From a secondary endosymbiont of Ctenarytaina eucalypti (GTDB lineage: Bacteria > Pseudomonadota > Gammaproteobacteria > Enterobacterales > Enterobacteriaceae), in NCBI RefSeq assembly GCF_000287335.1, contig NC_018419.1, forward strand, positions 1,116,001-1,180,000: a DNA stretch of 64,000 nt, read 5' to 3'. The position numbers were made by a program, and so were the translations under genes. Below, in pieces: positions 30,350 to 41,287 of the stretch. Numbering within the stretch: the first letter of the stretch is position 1; every line of letters begins with the position of its first letter. The notes beneath the pieces were generated by a model. The model was not told where the DNA came from and ran no database searches. It saw nothing but the letters and a program-made list of their open reading frames with translations.

Positions 30350-31402
30350 ATGAACAAGCCCATTGTATTTAGCGGGACTCAGCCGTCAGGAGAACTGACT
30401 ATCGGTAACTATATGGGCGCGTTGCGTCAATGGGTTAAGATGCAGGATGATTATGAATGTATTTATTGTATCGTTGACTTGCATGCTATTACAATCCGTC
30501 AGAACGCACATCAGCTTCGAAAGGCTACTTTGGACGTTCTGGCGATGTATTTGGCCTGCGGTATCGATCCGACTAGAAGTACGGTTTTTATTCAGTCGCA
30601 CGTGCCAGAGCATAGCCAGCTGAGCTGGCTTTTGAACTGTTATACCTCTTTTGGCGAACTGAGCCGGATGACCCAGTTCAAAGAAAAAGCAGTTAGTTAT
30701 GCCGAAAACATTAACGCCGGGCTATTTGATTATCCGGTGCTGATGGTTGCAGATATTCTACTCTATCAAACCAATCAGGTACCGATCGGGGCAGATCAGA
30801 AACAGCATGTAGAGCTCAGCCGAAATCTTGCCAAGAGGTTCAATGCATTATATGGCAATATATTTACCATTCCGGAGCCGTGTATTCCCACATCTGGCTC
30901 ACGGGTAATGTCATTGCTCGATCCAACGAAAAAGATGTCAAAAACAGATGATAACCGTAATAACGTGATCAGCTTACTGGATGATCCTAGATCTGTGGCT
31001 AAGAAGCTTAAGCGCGCGGTAACCGATTCTGACGAGCCGCCGGTAGTGCGTTACGATCTTATGACTAAACCCGGCGTTTCTAATTTACTAGATATTCTCT
31101 CAGGTGTGACTAATACGCCGGTAGTGGAGTTAGAGAAAGCATTTTCCGGAAAAATGTACAGCCATCTAAAAAATACCGTTGCAGATGCCGTGTCGGCGAT
31201 GCTAATCTCGTTACAGAATCGCTATTATCTCCTACGCGAAGACGAGACATATCTGAATCAAGTTTTGTGCAATGGCGCAGAGCAATCCCGCGCGCGGGCT
31301 AGCATAACATTAGCCAAGGCCTATGAAGCCGTTGGCTTTGTTGCTAGCCCTTTAGCCAATCATCCCTTAAATCCCCATTATCCTATCCTAGTCACGAAAT
31401 AG
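30350..31402 (+). CDS. trpS: Tryptophanyl-tRNA synthetase
   Basis: Charges tRNA-Trp. The class I signature [10 protein letters not shown] is near residue 10. The second signature reads KKMSKTDD near residue 195, where E. coli has KMSKSDD; Thr for Ser is conservative. I start at the ATG at 30350 (AGGA eight bases upstream) because similarity begins MNKPIVFSG; an upstream ATG would run into the gph fossil. The product has 350 aa, with about 16 extra C-terminal residues relative to E. coli. Confidence 0.95.
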   Translation: MNKPIVFSGTQPSGELTIGNYMGALRQWVKMQDDYECIYCIVDLHAITIRQNAHQLRKATLDVLAMYLACGIDPTRSTVFIQSHVPEHSQLSWLLNCYTSFGELSRMTQFKEKAVSYAENINAGLFDYPVLMVADILLYQTNQVPIGADQKQHVELSRNLAKRFNALYGNIFTIPEPCIPTSGSRVMSLLDPTKKMSKTDDNRNNVISLLDDPRSVAKKLKRAVTDSDEPPVVRYDLMTKPGVSNLLDILSGVTNTPVVELEKAFSGKMYSHLKNTVADAVSAMLISLQNRYYLLREDETYLNQVLCNGAEQSRARASITLAKAYEAVGFVASPLANHPLNPHYPILVTK

Positions 31403-31619
31403 TCTAGATTAGAAGCCGCACACTAATCACTCTGCTATTAAATGCTCTATGTGCCTTTCATTCAGGTGGGGAGCATAAGAATAAAGACCTGATAAATTTA
31501 TAGACACGATCTGAACGGTAGATGCTATATATATTAGCAAGATCATTTAGCGGTTTGGCTCGTTTTTTCTATCGGGTCTACTTCATACGATGTGCACCGT
31601 GTTCGGAATGTCTAATGAG

Positions 31620-31665
31620 GGCATCAGTTAAGCATTAGTATAACTTCTGATGCCTTATTTTTTAT
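31620..31665 (+). terminator. Rho-independent terminator downstream of trpS
   Basis: GGCATCAG and CTGATGCC form an 8-bp stem, extended by GTTA/TAAC with a bulge, followed by TTATTTTTTATT. It lies about 220 bases after the trpS stop, so it may serve trpS or a lost gene. Confidence 0.6.
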
Positions 31666-32434
31666 TAATACCTTGCATTAGATGCACACAAGATCGAATG
31701 ATAGTTTAGAAGTGTTGTAAAAAGGCATGGTGTCGGCGTGAAGGCGGTGATCGATAGAGATAATCGACTTTCTTGTCTCCCCACACTTATTGCATCTTTA
31801 GGTGCTAAGATTTTATTGCGTCACTCTACCCATCGTCTGGAGGCAGCGAAATATTGCACATTTTTGCCTAGTGGCACATAGATAGCTTGCTTTTCTTCCT
31901 TAACAGAGTAGCGCGGTAGTAAAGATGTTTTGTAATCGCCATAATCCGATGCTTCTATGAGTGTTTAGGATGGCTCTTTCATCTAAAAAGGAGGCGTAGA
32001 GCTCGTGAAACAGTGGGACTGTTTTGCGAAAAATAAGCCAAAGATTATTTTATTTCTCTTATCTACAGAAAAGATGATGGATGCGACAAACTCGCTTTTT
32101 GTTAAAGACTATGCGGATAACCTATTCCTAATGCTTTTAGCAAAAAATTAAAGCTTGCTTCTATCAATGAATGAATCTATGCTTGATAGCATATTAATAT
32201 TTTTATGTTGAATTTATGATGCTGTTTTCTCACTTGTTGAGATACAAATCGTTTTTGTGTCTTAAGAGCATTTATGGTTAGTTGAGACATAGGGCAGACA
32301 GTGCTCTTAGAGCTTAATAAAAAGCAACGCGCCTTATTTTATTATTAGCAGTAATATCATGCTGTCTAAAGCGGAGTAAAAAGTAGCTGAACAGGCTGTG
32401 ACCAAACTCAGTGTATCTTTTCTGGGCAGCAAAT

Positions 32435-32469
32435 TTTGACTACTTTGACTACTTTAGCTACTTTGCTAG
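32435..32469. repeat. Short 9-base tandem repeat
   Basis: TTTGACTAC, TTTGACTAC, TTTAGCTAC, TTTGCTAG in direct succession. It is isolated in non-coding DNA and probably reflects replication slippage. Confidence 0.5.
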
Positions 32470-32649
32470 AGAGACATGCTGCTTTTATTCTTTGGTGTGT
32501 CAGGAAGTTAGTAGTGGTACATTCTGGTTTTTTTATAGAGAACATGTATTATAATAAATACATTAAAATCAGACAAGAGTGAGAAAAATATATTTTTATT
32601 CAATAAATCTGATACATTTTACTCGCATGATTCTCTGTTGAGAAAAAAT

Positions 32650-33060
32650 TAAGCCGTTACGCTCGCTGCAGAGTACTACTCAAGCTTAGAGACCACCTCC
32701 CCGAGAGGCACATCACTAAGCGGCTGAAATTAAGAAGCCTAACTTCAGTGATCGTAAAATAATACGGAAGGTTATCAAATCGGTGGGTCAACTTGCTGAC
32801 CAGGCTACTATGTACGAGCTGCATGCAATTTTGTCGGGCCCATCTGTATCTACGTGCCCATGATCTTAGCGTAGACGAAACCAGCACAATGCTCATAGCT
32901 CTTAATTGAATTAATTTATTAAGAATACTGCATAGTGTCTTCATTGCGTAATAGTAGTTCTTCGCGACTCGCGCTCATCAAAAAACTCCCGTATTCAAAT
33001 ACGCCACGGAATAGTTACATGCTGATTATAAAATCATCCCTCATAAGTTAGTTGTTGATG
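32650..33060 (-). pseudogene. rsmD: Probable rsmD remnant (16S rRNA m2G966 methyltransferase)
   Basis: The minus strand beside ftsY, where enterics place rsmD divergently, shows SREELLLRN (RsmD: VRETLFNWL) preceded by II and RG pieces spaced like RIIGGQWRGRK, and downstream VSKLTHRFDNL (VSQQLIKNLATL). The motif I for S-adenosylmethionine is not readable. The match is moderate and depends on synteny. Confidence 0.42.
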
Positions 33061-33482
33061 AACTTTTAGTGCAGTCAGTGCGAATTTTCACAGCATCAGA
33101 AGTCTATTAAAGAATAGCCTATATGTAGTAAACATGTGTACATAAATAGGATTTATGCATGCAATAGATTGTATATACTATCTTTTCACCGAACTGATGG
33201 TTCTCAAAAACATAAAATTACACAGTTAGACCGCACGAACATACATCATGGTCGTGATGACCAGCCTCCCTTTAAGAAGCATCATAGAAGAACAAGATCT
33301 GCCCCCCATCGTTTGAGAAAGCTGTTTCAGAGCGCTATCGGCGCTTGGAGGCGATAGCGAAATTTATTTTTCAACAAAAATATGGTGCAGATAAAGTGCT
33401 AAACTTTAAGTATTGTTAGAGGCGCAATCTAATTCGCGCTCGTTTTTTTGATCAAAGCGTAGTCGAGGGGTAGTATTCAGCA
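33061..33482. other. Upstream region of ftsY
   Basis: About 420 bases. A 73-codon plus-strand frame at 33136-33357 is basic and His-rich with no family, and I do not call it. No clear promoter is visible. A GAGGGG lies about 13 bases before the ftsY ATG, longer than ideal. Confidence 0.45.
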
Positions 33483-34892
33483 ATGGAAAAAGAGAATAAA
33501 CGCAGTTTCTTTTCTTGGGTAGGCTGGAATCGTCAGAAAGATGATGTCGGCAGTGAACCAGCATCTGAACGGGAGATTAACTTAACGGGCATTGAGGAGC
33601 AAACCGACAATATGCGAGTTCCTCTAACTAATGTGCGAGATGCAGGAGATAACGCTGAAAAAGAGGGATTATCGGATCCGAAAAACTATCATCATAAAAA
33701 TGATGATACGCGCCTCATGACAACACAGGTGTCATCACGGCGCAGCGATGCCGTCGTTAGCTATAAAACACTTCTAAACAGCACCACTTCCACCATAAAA
33801 AATGACTTTGTCGTAAAGCCACGCGAAGAGGATGGCGTTGCTTTACTGTTTGGGAGTACCGATGCCCCTGCACTGGAAAATCATAATGACGCCAGCGTAG
33901 CGCTAACGTTATCAGCGGATCTTATCGTAGATAAGAATGCCATATCGAGGTCAGTGATAGACGGTCTACCCCCTGGTGTCGGTCGCGGAAAATTTTTTTC
34001 CAGGCTGAAAAACAGCCTGGCACAGACAAGAAAAACTCTGGGATCTGGATTGATTAAATTATTTCTCGGAAAGAAAATTGATAATAATTTGTTTGAGGCA
34101 TTAGAAGAGCAATTGCTTGTCGCTGACGTGGGCATCCAGACCACGCGAAAAATAATTGATGGTTTAATTGCTCATGCCGGACGCGGTCATCTTAAGGATG
34201 CAGAAGTTCTGTACAGTCAATTACGCAAAGATATGGCGGCTATTCTCGCTAATGTCGAGGAGGGACTCAAGTTGACTCGAAAAGCTCCTTTCGTGATCCT
34301 AATGGTCGGAGTTAACGGCGTGGGGAAAACCACTACCATCGGAAAACTTGCTCGGCAATATCAGACTGACGGGAAACGGGTCATGCTAGCAGCGGGGGAT
34401 ACATTCCGCGCTGCGGCGGTAGAGCAACTACAGGCATGGGGAGAGCGTAACGAAATCCCGGTGGTGGCAAAAAAGACCGGCGCCGACTCTGCATCTGTTA
34501 TCTTTGACGCTCTACAGTCAGCTAAAGCACGCGAGATTGATGTACTGATAGCGGACACTGCAGGACGGCTGCAAAATAAAACACACCTGATGGACGAACT
34601 GAAGAAAATCGTTCGTGTCATAAAAAAGCTAGATGTTGAGGCGCCACATGAAGTGATGCTGATCCTTGACGCTAGCACTGGACAGAATGCTATCAGCCAG
34701 ACTCACTTATTTAATGATGCGCTGGGCCTGACCGGCATCGCGCTTACTAAATTAGATGGCACTGCTAAAGGCGGAGTCATTTTTTCTGTGGCAGAGCGTT
34801 TCGGTATCCCGATTCGTTATATTAGTATCGGAGAGCACGAGGATTTGCAGCCTTTTAAAGCCAGCGATTTTATTGAGGCGCTTTTTCGGTAG
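33483..34892 (+). CDS. ftsY: Signal recognition particle receptor FtsY
   Basis: SRP GTPase that docks ribosome-SRP complexes at the inner membrane. Residues 1 to about 165 form the charged, variable A domain, here low in conservation. The NG domain follows: GVNGVGKTTTIGKLA (G1), the DTFRAAAVEQLQ loop, DTAGRLQNKTHLMDEL (G3), TKLDGTAKGG (G4). At 469 aa it is somewhat shorter than the 497 aa E. coli protein, the loss being in the A domain. Its enteric operon partners ftsE and ftsX are dead just downstream. Confidence 0.96.
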   Translation: MEKENKRSFFSWVGWNRQKDDVGSEPASEREINLTGIEEQTDNMRVPLTNVRDAGDNAEKEGLSDPKNYHHKNDDTRLMTTQVSSRRSDAVVSYKTLLNSTTSTIKNDFVVKPREEDGVALLFGSTDAPALENHNDASVALTLSADLIVDKNAISRSVIDGLPPGVGRGKFFSRLKNSLAQTRKTLGSGLIKLFLGKKIDNNLFEALEEQLLVADVGIQTTRKIIDGLIAHAGRGHLKDAEVLYSQLRKDMAAILANVEEGLKLTRKAPFVILMVGVNGVGKTTTIGKLARQYQTDGKRVMLAAGDTFRAAAVEQLQAWGERNEIPVVAKKTGADSASVIFDALQSAKAREIDVLIADTAGRLQNKTHLMDELKKIVRVIKKLDVEAPHEVMLILDASTGQNAISQTHLFNDALGLTGIALTKLDGTAKGGVIFSVAERFGIPIRYISIGEHEDLQPFKASDFIEALFR

Positions 34893-34907
34893 TACTAAAC
34901 ACGCATA

Positions 34908-35405
34908 ATGCGCTTTAAGCAAGTTAGCCAATCCTGTCTTGTAGGAAGACAGGAGCGACACAGAGGGCATGCCTTTACTGCTGTCCGGCTGATATGTAGC
35001 TTCTTCCTAGTGCTTCTGGCATAAGAACAAGCGCCCTACTAAAAGTAATATGCAGGATTGATTGACCAAGAGCACGAGCCGTATTTGAATTAGCAGTCAC
35101 GATGTTATTTATTTTCAAGAAGCAACATCGCGTCATGTACTGATACAGGCCTCAGTCGGGGAACTACAGCGTATAGGCATTACCTTTTCCGAGGCCTAGG
35201 TTCCTGTGATGTTGCTGTCGGACTAGCCAAAGAGGAAAACGAAATCACGCCATATTGCAGAGCATGCTGATTTTCTTGGAGGACTTTAACAGTGTAGGCG
35301 CGACAGCCTAGATATCGGTCTATAATCCTAGGCTGATAACACAAAAGAGTTTTTGTACATTTATGCTCAATAAGAGTGGATTATTCTCAAAGGTCTATAA
35401 AGAGT
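34908..35405 (+). pseudogene. ftsE: ftsE remnant (divisome ABC ATPase)
   Basis: Starts 15 bases after ftsY with MRFKQVSQSCLVGRQERHRG (FtsE: MIRFEHVSKAYLGGRQALQG). SALLKVICRID, stop, PRA follows STLLKLICGIERPSA just after the Walker A. QASVGELQRIGI follows the signature QLSGGEQQRVGI. LEDFNSVGATA, stop, then LITQKSFCTFML follows EEFNRVGVTV and LISRRSYRMLTL. The Walker A GHSGAGK is deleted, and several stops are present. Confidence 0.85.
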
Positions 35406-35420
35406 CAAGTTGATTAACTT

Positions 35421-35957
35421 ATGAGCGCTAGAGAACATAGCGCAGGCAGACAGAAAAATCAGCGCAATGTAGGTTCCTCTCACCTGGAGTGAGAGCAGAA
35501 GTGGCTCTATACCTGGTTAAGTACAGAAGAGTATATGAGACGTTGGCTGCTAGGAGCTTTTTTAAAAGCCAAAGTCGTTACCATTTGATTAACCTTGCTT
35601 AGTTTGTATTATATTCATGATTATCGCCAAGAATATTCGTTAAGTGTTTTTCAGTCGGTGTTATGCCATTAAAGTTATGCAATGAATCTGCGCTACTAAT
35701 AGATTGATCCTCAATCCGTTGCTAAACGGAGGGGTTTACTTGTTCTGGGTGGTACAGCGCTTTCCTTAGTTTTGTCCGGCAAGCTAGTCTAGTAGCTCGC
35801 ATCGGTCCTAGCGCATGTGGCAGTGATGTTTAGCACCATGTTTGAGTTTTGCTGCTTTAGCTGGAACGAAACGATCTTGTGTGTGCGAATTTCGTTCATT
35901 CTGGGCTGGTGTGCGGCGAGGTTATTGACGCTAGAATATTTACGCAGCGGTGTATAA
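35421..35957 (+). pseudogene. ftsX: ftsX remnant (divisome membrane protein)
   Basis: Shortened to half of its usual length. The C-terminus is clear: GGTALSLVLSGKLV, two stops, LASVLAHVAVMFSTMFEF, then FILGWCAARLLTLEYLRS, following the FtsX blocks [38 protein letters not shown] and MIGWVAAWLATVQHLRHF. A middle piece LTLLSLYYIHDYRQEY follows LTLPSVCYMVYKNVNQ. It ends 344 bases before the rpoH start. Confidence 0.8.
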
Positions 35958-36301
35958 TAATGCGTTATCTTGACGGTTCTGTTGATTAAGTTTTAGTACA
36001 AACCGTTACTTATCTCTAAATGAGATTGAGCATGAGATTTAACTTAATCACCTAATGGTGAAGGAGATTATCTTTTTACTAAACTCACATAAGCATATGT
36101 GCTTATACAGGATATCTTATTTACGCCGGTTAACATCTGAACATCATTTTATTGATACAATACAACTAAGATTAAGTTTGTTGATTTCTTCACTTAGTGA
36201 GAGGATAAAAAGTTTCTTATCGGCTGTTCAATGATGGAGTGTCTCGTCCCAGTGCGAAGCTTCTGAAGAACGTTGCCAAAGTATCTAGTAAGAGGTTATA
36301 C
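35958..36301. other. Upstream region of rpoH
   Basis: AT-rich 344 bases that should hold the rpoH promoters. I can see several TATA-like hexamers but no pair I would defend. A GTG-started in-frame extension to 36239 is open, but has no family similarity. Confidence 0.4.
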
Positions 36302-37159
36302 ATGATCAAAGATATGCAAGTTTTAGCCTATGCACCTCAGGGCAGTCTAGAAGCCTATGTCAGGTCTGTCTATGCCTATCCAATGCTAACAGCAGAAGAA
36401 GAGAGGGGTCTGGCTGAAAGATTACATTACAAGGGCGATTTGGAGGCTGCCAAGCAATTAATTCTTTCCCACCTGCGATTTGTTGTGCATGTTGCGCGTA
36501 ACTATTCCGGTTACGGCCTGTCTCAGGCTGATCTGATTCAGGAAGGCAATATCGGCCTGATGAAAGCCGTCCGCCGGTTTAACCCAGCAGTAGGTGTCCG
36601 GCTTGTCTCGTTTGCGGTCCATTGGATCAAAGCAGAAATTCATGAATACGTTCTGCGCAACTGGCGTATTGTTAAAGTAGCGACCACTAAGGTGCAGCGT
36701 AAGCTTTTCTTCAACCTACGTAAAACAAAGAAGCGATTGGGATGGTTCAACCAGGACGAAGTAGATATGGTAGCTAAAGAGCTGGGAGTGACTAGTAAGG
36801 ATGTTCGTGAAATGGAGTCTCGTATGGCTGCGCAGGATATGACCTTCGATCCCGTGCCGGAAGATAATATCCAGGAAGGACATCCGATGCCGCCGATGCT
36901 GTACCTGCAGGATAAAGCATCTGATTTCGCCAACAGTATCGAAGAAGATAACTGGGACTATCACGCTGCCGAAAAGTTGAGCCTAGCGTTAGACGGTCTC
37001 GATAAGCGCAGCGAGGAAATCATCCGTTCGCGTTGGCTAGACGATGACAACAAAATCACCCTGCAGGAGTTAGCTAATCGGTACGGGGTCTCCGCGGAGC
37101 GTGTGCGCCAGCTTGAAAAAAACGCCATGAAGAAAATGCGTCTGGCAATTGAAGCTTGA
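36302..37159 (+). CDS. rpoH: RNA polymerase sigma-32 factor
   Basis: Heat-shock sigma factor. The 285 aa product has region 2 ([35 protein letters not shown]), the RpoH box [15 protein letters not shown], and region 4.2 ([18 protein letters not shown]). The start at 36302 has AGAGG eight bases before the ATG and matches the family length of 284; an open GTG frame from 36239 adds 21 unrelated residues. A strong terminator lies 62 bases after the stop. It is retained although the sigma-E module is not visible in its usual place here. Confidence 0.96.
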   Translation: MIKDMQVLAYAPQGSLEAYVRSVYAYPMLTAEEERGLAERLHYKGDLEAAKQLILSHLRFVVHVARNYSGYGLSQADLIQEGNIGLMKAVRRFNPAVGVRLVSFAVHWIKAEIHEYVLRNWRIVKVATTKVQRKLFFNLRKTKKRLGWFNQDEVDMVAKELGVTSKDVREMESRMAAQDMTFDPVPEDNIQEGHPMPPMLYLQDKASDFANSIEEDNWDYHAAEKLSLALDGLDKRSEEIIRSRWLDDDNKITLQELANRYGVSAERVRQLEKNAMKKMRLAIEA

Positions 37160-37220
37160 AAACTGTACACTAGTTGTTCTGAAGCAATATGCACGACCTG
37201 TGGTCAGCAGTGAAGCTCAA

Positions 37221-37248
37221 AGCCGGTAAAATTTTCACCGGCTTTTTT
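37221..37248 (+). terminator. rpoH terminator
   Basis: AGCCGGT and ACCGGCT form a 7-bp stem, followed by a run of T (CTTTTTTAT). It is a textbook rho-independent form, 62 bases after the rpoH stop. Confidence 0.85.
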
Positions 37249-38315
37249 ATTGAGCGTAGATCCAAGGGAATTAAAGTAGTGGTATAGCATTACGGCACGT
37301 CACTCTGCTACGTCACATAAAGCATTGCCAAGTCAGATCAACTTCTCTAAACAAGTGGTGACCTTAAAAATAAGGCTAGCTGACAGAAGAATGTTACAGT
37401 CATGTACATGAAGATGACAGTGAACTATAACCTCGACGTCTCGAGCGGTTAGCGCCGATGCTATAACCGTCTAGATATTAGTAAACAACATAGTAGATGA
37501 GACATAATTCTGTTGGTATGGTAGTTACTGGTATTTGTTGATTAATATTCTAAGAAGATCAGTATGTAGGTTGTTAAAGGACAGAGAGCGCCTCTAATCT
37601 ATCGAGCGCGTACCTAAACAAGTGTGTTTTAACCCTGATTAGACCCCAGCTGCTAACGCTGACACTACACGACGGGGAAATGGATTTTAGGAGAGCTGGT
37701 ACGCTGGTGTTATAGACTGTAGACATATAACAATAGCCTTATCTCTTTAGGCTCACTCATTAAATTTAAATCTATTATTTTATTTTTTTACCAGGAAGTT
37801 CCTGTGCGCTTGTGAAATTTTGTGTGAATATGGGGTACATTTTCAAAATTGAACACAGTAAGTTGAGCTAATCATTACTAAAAATTGCCACCTACCATTA
37901 AGGTGGATTGCTAGCATAAAACTGTGTGAAAAAAGCAAGGAAAGCTACTTATTACACTTCGGTGAGGTGGGTAATTGGAGCTGGTAAATAACGAATCATA
38001 TGACGGGCGCGTGCCTCCTTGATTGAACAGAAGCATAGCTTCATGGCAGGATTTTAATAAAAAAATTGAGTAAAATAGTTTATTTAAGAGCATTCTTCAA
38101 GAAAAAATTAGTGCGGAGTTAGCGGTAAGTAACAAATCACTGTTATAAAAAAAATATAAATGCAAGGCCTGGATCTCGGGAAGAACCTGACAGTTCTTTT
38201 TTACTTTCCTGAAACAGTGTAGGATATTTAGTATATTTTATAGACTGCAGCCTCGTTTTCATCAGAGTGACTCCAGTACTGATAAAGAGCTATTTTAATA
38301 TAAAGCTTTCTTAAA
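37249..38315. other. Gene-free stretch between rpoH and lepA
   Basis: About 1.07 kb. Enterics have rpoE-rseABC before lepA; I could not recognise any of the four here. A second terminator at 38181-38202 sits where the rse operon would end. A CCACCT/AGGTGG hairpin is at 37888-37906. No gene is supported. lepA starts with a poor ribosome site. Confidence 0.5.
38181..38202 (+). terminator. Orphan terminator upstream of lepA
   Basis: AAGAAC, loop CTGACA, GTTCTT, then a T-run. No intact plus-strand gene ends near it. Its position fits the end of a vanished rpoE-rseABC operon. Confidence 0.55.
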
Positions 38316-40115
38316 ATGAAGAACATACGTAACTTCTCTATTATTGCCCACATTGACCACGGAAAATCAACGCTATCCGATCGCCTAATACAGATCTGCG
38401 GTGGTCTGAGCGAGCGTGAAATGGCGTCCCAGGTGCTGGACTCTATGGATCTAGAGCGTGAGCGCGGCATCACTATCAAGGCGCAAAGCGTTACTTTGCA
38501 CTATCGAGCGCTTGACGGAAAAATTTATCAGCTGAATTTCATCGATACCCCAGGACATGTAGATTTTTCGTATGAAGTCTCTCGTTCACTAGCTGCTTGC
38601 GAAGGAGCACTCCTGGTTGTAGATGCTGGACAAGGGGTAGAAGCTCAAACCTTAGCTAACTGCTATACCGCACTGTCAATGAATTTAACAGTAATCCCGG
38701 TGCTGAATAAAATCGACTTGCCCGCCGCCAATCCTGATCGCGTAGCACAGGAAATCGAAGATATTATTGGCCTTGACGCTAGCGACGCAGTGCGCTGTTC
38801 CGCGAAAACAGGTGTAGGTATATGTGATGTGCTCGAACGGTTAGTACGCGACATCCCTCCGCCTGAGGGAGACCCGACTGCACCGCTGCAGGCGTTGATT
38901 ATCGACTCCTGGTTTGATAACTATTTAGGCGTAGTATCTCTGGTGCGTATTAAGAATGGTATGCTGCGCAAAGGTGATAAAATCAAGGTAATGAGCACTA
39001 ACCAAATGTATAACGTAGCCCGGCTAGGTATTTTCACCCCTAAACGCATCGACCGCGAAGTTCTCAACTGTGTTGAGGTCGGTTGGCTAGTCTGCACAAT
39101 TAAAGATATTCACGGCGCGCCGGTAGGCGATACTATTACGCTAGCTCGCCAGCCGGCGGAGAAAGTGTTGCCGGGGTTTAAAAAAGTGAAGCCACAGGTA
39201 TATGCTGGTTTTTTCCCTGTAAGCTCTGACGATTATGAGGCATTTCGCGATGCTCTGAGCAAGCTTAGCCTGAACGATGCCTCATTATTCTATGAGCCGG
39301 AAAGCTCTACTGCGTTAGGTTTTGGGTTCCGCTGTGGCTTTCTTGGCCTGCTGCATATGGAGATCGTTCAGGAGCGGCTAGAACGTGAATATAATCTCAA
39401 TCTTATCACTACCGCCCCAACAGTCATTTATGAGGTATTGACTACTGATCACAAGACGGTTTACGTAGATAGCCCGTCTAAGTTGCCCCCGATGAATAAA
39501 ATTACCGCACTACGCGAGCCTGTAGCTAAGTGTGACATACTGCTGCCACAGGCGCATGTGGGTCATGTTATCAGCCTGTGTATCGAAAAACGCGGTGTTC
39601 AAAAAAATATGGTTTATCATGACCAGCAGGTGGCGTTAACCTATGACATTCCCATGTCAGAAGTGGTGCTGGATTTCTTTGATCGGCTGCAATCTATTTC
39701 GCGCGGTTATGCCTCACTAGATTATAAATTCATCCGTTTTCAGAATGCTGATATGGTAAAGGTTGATGTGTTGATTAATAACGAGCGGGTTGATGCACTA
39801 GCATTGATTACGCATCGTGAGAACGCACCATATCGCAGCCGTGCTTTTGTCGATAAACTGCAGGAACTGATCCCGCGGCAGCAGTTTGATATTGCTATTC
39901 AGGCGTCTATTGGAAATCATATTATCGCCCGCTCTACTGTTAAGCAGTTGCGTAAGAACGTTCTAGCGAAGTGCTATGGTGGCGATGTTAGCCGTAAAAA
40001 AAAGCTGCTGCAAAAGCAGAAAAAAGGTAAAAAACGAATGAAACAGGTTGGTAACGTTCAGCTTCCACAGGAAGCATTCCTGGCAATTTTGCACGTGGGG
40101 AAAGAAAGCAGATAA
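38316..40115 (+). CDS. lepA: Elongation factor 4 (LepA)
   Basis: Ribosome-associated translational GTPase of 599 aa, the same length as in E. coli. G1 [10 protein letters not shown], switch [14 protein letters not shown] and G4 NKIDLPAAN are intact, and the LepA-specific basic C-terminus with [20 protein letters not shown] is present. It is the first gene of a lepA-lepB pair, 15 bases apart. No lesion is visible. Confidence 0.97.
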   Translation: MKNIRNFSIIAHIDHGKSTLSDRLIQICGGLSEREMASQVLDSMDLERERGITIKAQSVTLHYRALDGKIYQLNFIDTPGHVDFSYEVSRSLAACEGALLVVDAGQGVEAQTLANCYTALSMNLTVIPVLNKIDLPAANPDRVAQEIEDIIGLDASDAVRCSAKTGVGICDVLERLVRDIPPPEGDPTAPLQALIIDSWFDNYLGVVSLVRIKNGMLRKGDKIKVMSTNQMYNVARLGIFTPKRIDREVLNCVEVGWLVCTIKDIHGAPVGDTITLARQPAEKVLPGFKKVKPQVYAGFFPVSSDDYEAFRDALSKLSLNDASLFYEPESSTALGFGFRCGFLGLLHMEIVQERLEREYNLNLITTAPTVIYEVLTTDHKTVYVDSPSKLPPMNKITALREPVAKCDILLPQAHVGHVISLCIEKRGVQKNMVYHDQQVALTYDIPMSEVVLDFFDRLQSISRGYASLDYKFIRFQNADMVKVDVLINNERVDALALITHRENAPYRSRAFVDKLQELIPRQQFDIAIQASIGNHIIARSTVKQLRKNVLAKCYGGDVSRKKKLLQKQKKGKKRMKQVGNVQLPQEAFLAILHVGKESR

Positions 40116-40130
40116 GCTTTAGGAGATGGT

Positions 40131-41105
40131 ATGGCGAAAATGTTTACCCTAATTTTAACACTTACGACACTTATTACTGGGGTTCTTTGGTGCGTAGAGC
40201 GTTTTAATCTAGCGTCTGCGCGCCGCCGTCAGGTGCGGATATGGGGTAAGAAACATACCACTAAAGCCGCTGAGGTGAAGGCGGGGCATGAAGTCGCTAT
40301 TCATCTTAGCGCTAATCCTGGGTGGCTCAAGACTTCTGCATCTATTTTCCCAGTACTGTTATTCGTCTTTATAGTACGTTCATTTTTTTTTGAGCCGTTT
40401 CAAATTCCCTCAGGCTCTATGATGCCAACTTTGTTGGTCGGTGATTTTGTTCTAGTGAAAAAGTTTTCTTATGGCATTAAAGACCCGATCACCCAGATGA
40501 TGCTTATTGAAACCGGTCATCCACAACGTGGTGACGTGGTTGTTTTTAAATACCCACTCAACTCTAGACTAAACTATATAAAACGGGTCGTTGGATTGCC
40601 GGGCGACCGGATTAATTACGATCCCACGCATAAACGCGTGACGGTCTGTCCTGGTAGCGCCCCAGCATTACCCATTACCTATAGTGAATGTACCCTGCGT
40701 GATGTTGTTTCGCAACCCAGCAACGCTACCAGCATCCCTGAAGCCAGCAGTAATTTCCTAAAGGCAACGCCCAATAATTTGCCGGACGACGTCATTTTTC
40801 TAGCGAAACGAAAAGAGTCGTTTGGCGGAACTTCGCACAATGTACTGACAGTGCTAGGACAGAAGGATCCAGTAGGGATGTATTATCAGCAGCCAGGTAG
40901 TGCGCTGGGGGAGTGGATCGTGCCGAAAGGAGAGTATTTTATGATGGGAGATAACCGTGATAATAGTTCTGATAGTCGTTATTGGGGATTCGTACCGGAA
41001 AGAAATTTGTTGGGTAAAGCGACGATCATTTGGATGAGTTTCGATAAGCAAGAAGGACAATGGCCGACTGGCATACGCTGCAGCCGCATTGGTAGGATTT
41101 ATTAA
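40131..41105 (+). CDS. lepB: Signal peptidase I
   Basis: Inner-membrane Ser/Lys protease that removes signal peptides from exported proteins. Two membrane segments are at about residues 4-20 and 70-88. The nucleophile is S96 in PSGSMMPTL, and the general-base lysine lies in YIKRVVGLPGDR. The MMGDNRDNSSDSRYWG box is intact. The 324 aa length equals the E. coli protein. Exported substrates in this window include DegQ. Confidence 0.96.
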   Translation: MAKMFTLILTLTTLITGVLWCVERFNLASARRRQVRIWGKKHTTKAAEVKAGHEVAIHLSANPGWLKTSASIFPVLLFVFIVRSFFFEPFQIPSGSMMPTLLVGDFVLVKKFSYGIKDPITQMMLIETGHPQRGDVVVFKYPLNSRLNYIKRVVGLPGDRINYDPTHKRVTVCPGSAPALPITYSECTLRDVVSQPSNATSIPEASSNFLKATPNNLPDDVIFLAKRKESFGGTSHNVLTVLGQKDPVGMYYQQPGSALGEWIVPKGEYFMMGDNRDNSSDSRYWGFVPERNLLGKATIIWMSFDKQEGQWPTGIRCSRIGRIY

Positions 41106-41287
41106 TTTCTTTTTTAGCGAAGCATTATTTTGCTGACTGATGTAGAATAACGATTAGATGAGAGTGTAATATGTCCTCCGTATTGAATCCTCTATCAACG
41201 AAGAAGTAATTTTAAGCGGGAGCATATTACCCCCAGGCCTGTTCCCCCTACCGCAGTTTTTACGCATAGTTAAGTTATTGGTAACGC

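Larger units (their letters stand above)
31403..32640. other. Gene-free stretch after trpS
   Basis: About 1.2 kb without a supportable gene. It has a good plus-strand terminator at 31620-31665 and a short tandem repeat of TTTGACTAC-like units at 32435-32469 (three copies plus a partial one). No enteric neighbour of trpS could be recognised. Confidence 0.55.

Noticed and set aside
33136-33357. 73-codon plus-strand frame before ftsY
   Set aside because: Basic, His-rich composition with no family and no ribosome site.
37438-37470. CGGTTA/TAACCG imperfect palindrome
   Set aside because: Short, with unequal arms and no T-run; expected by chance in this much sequence.
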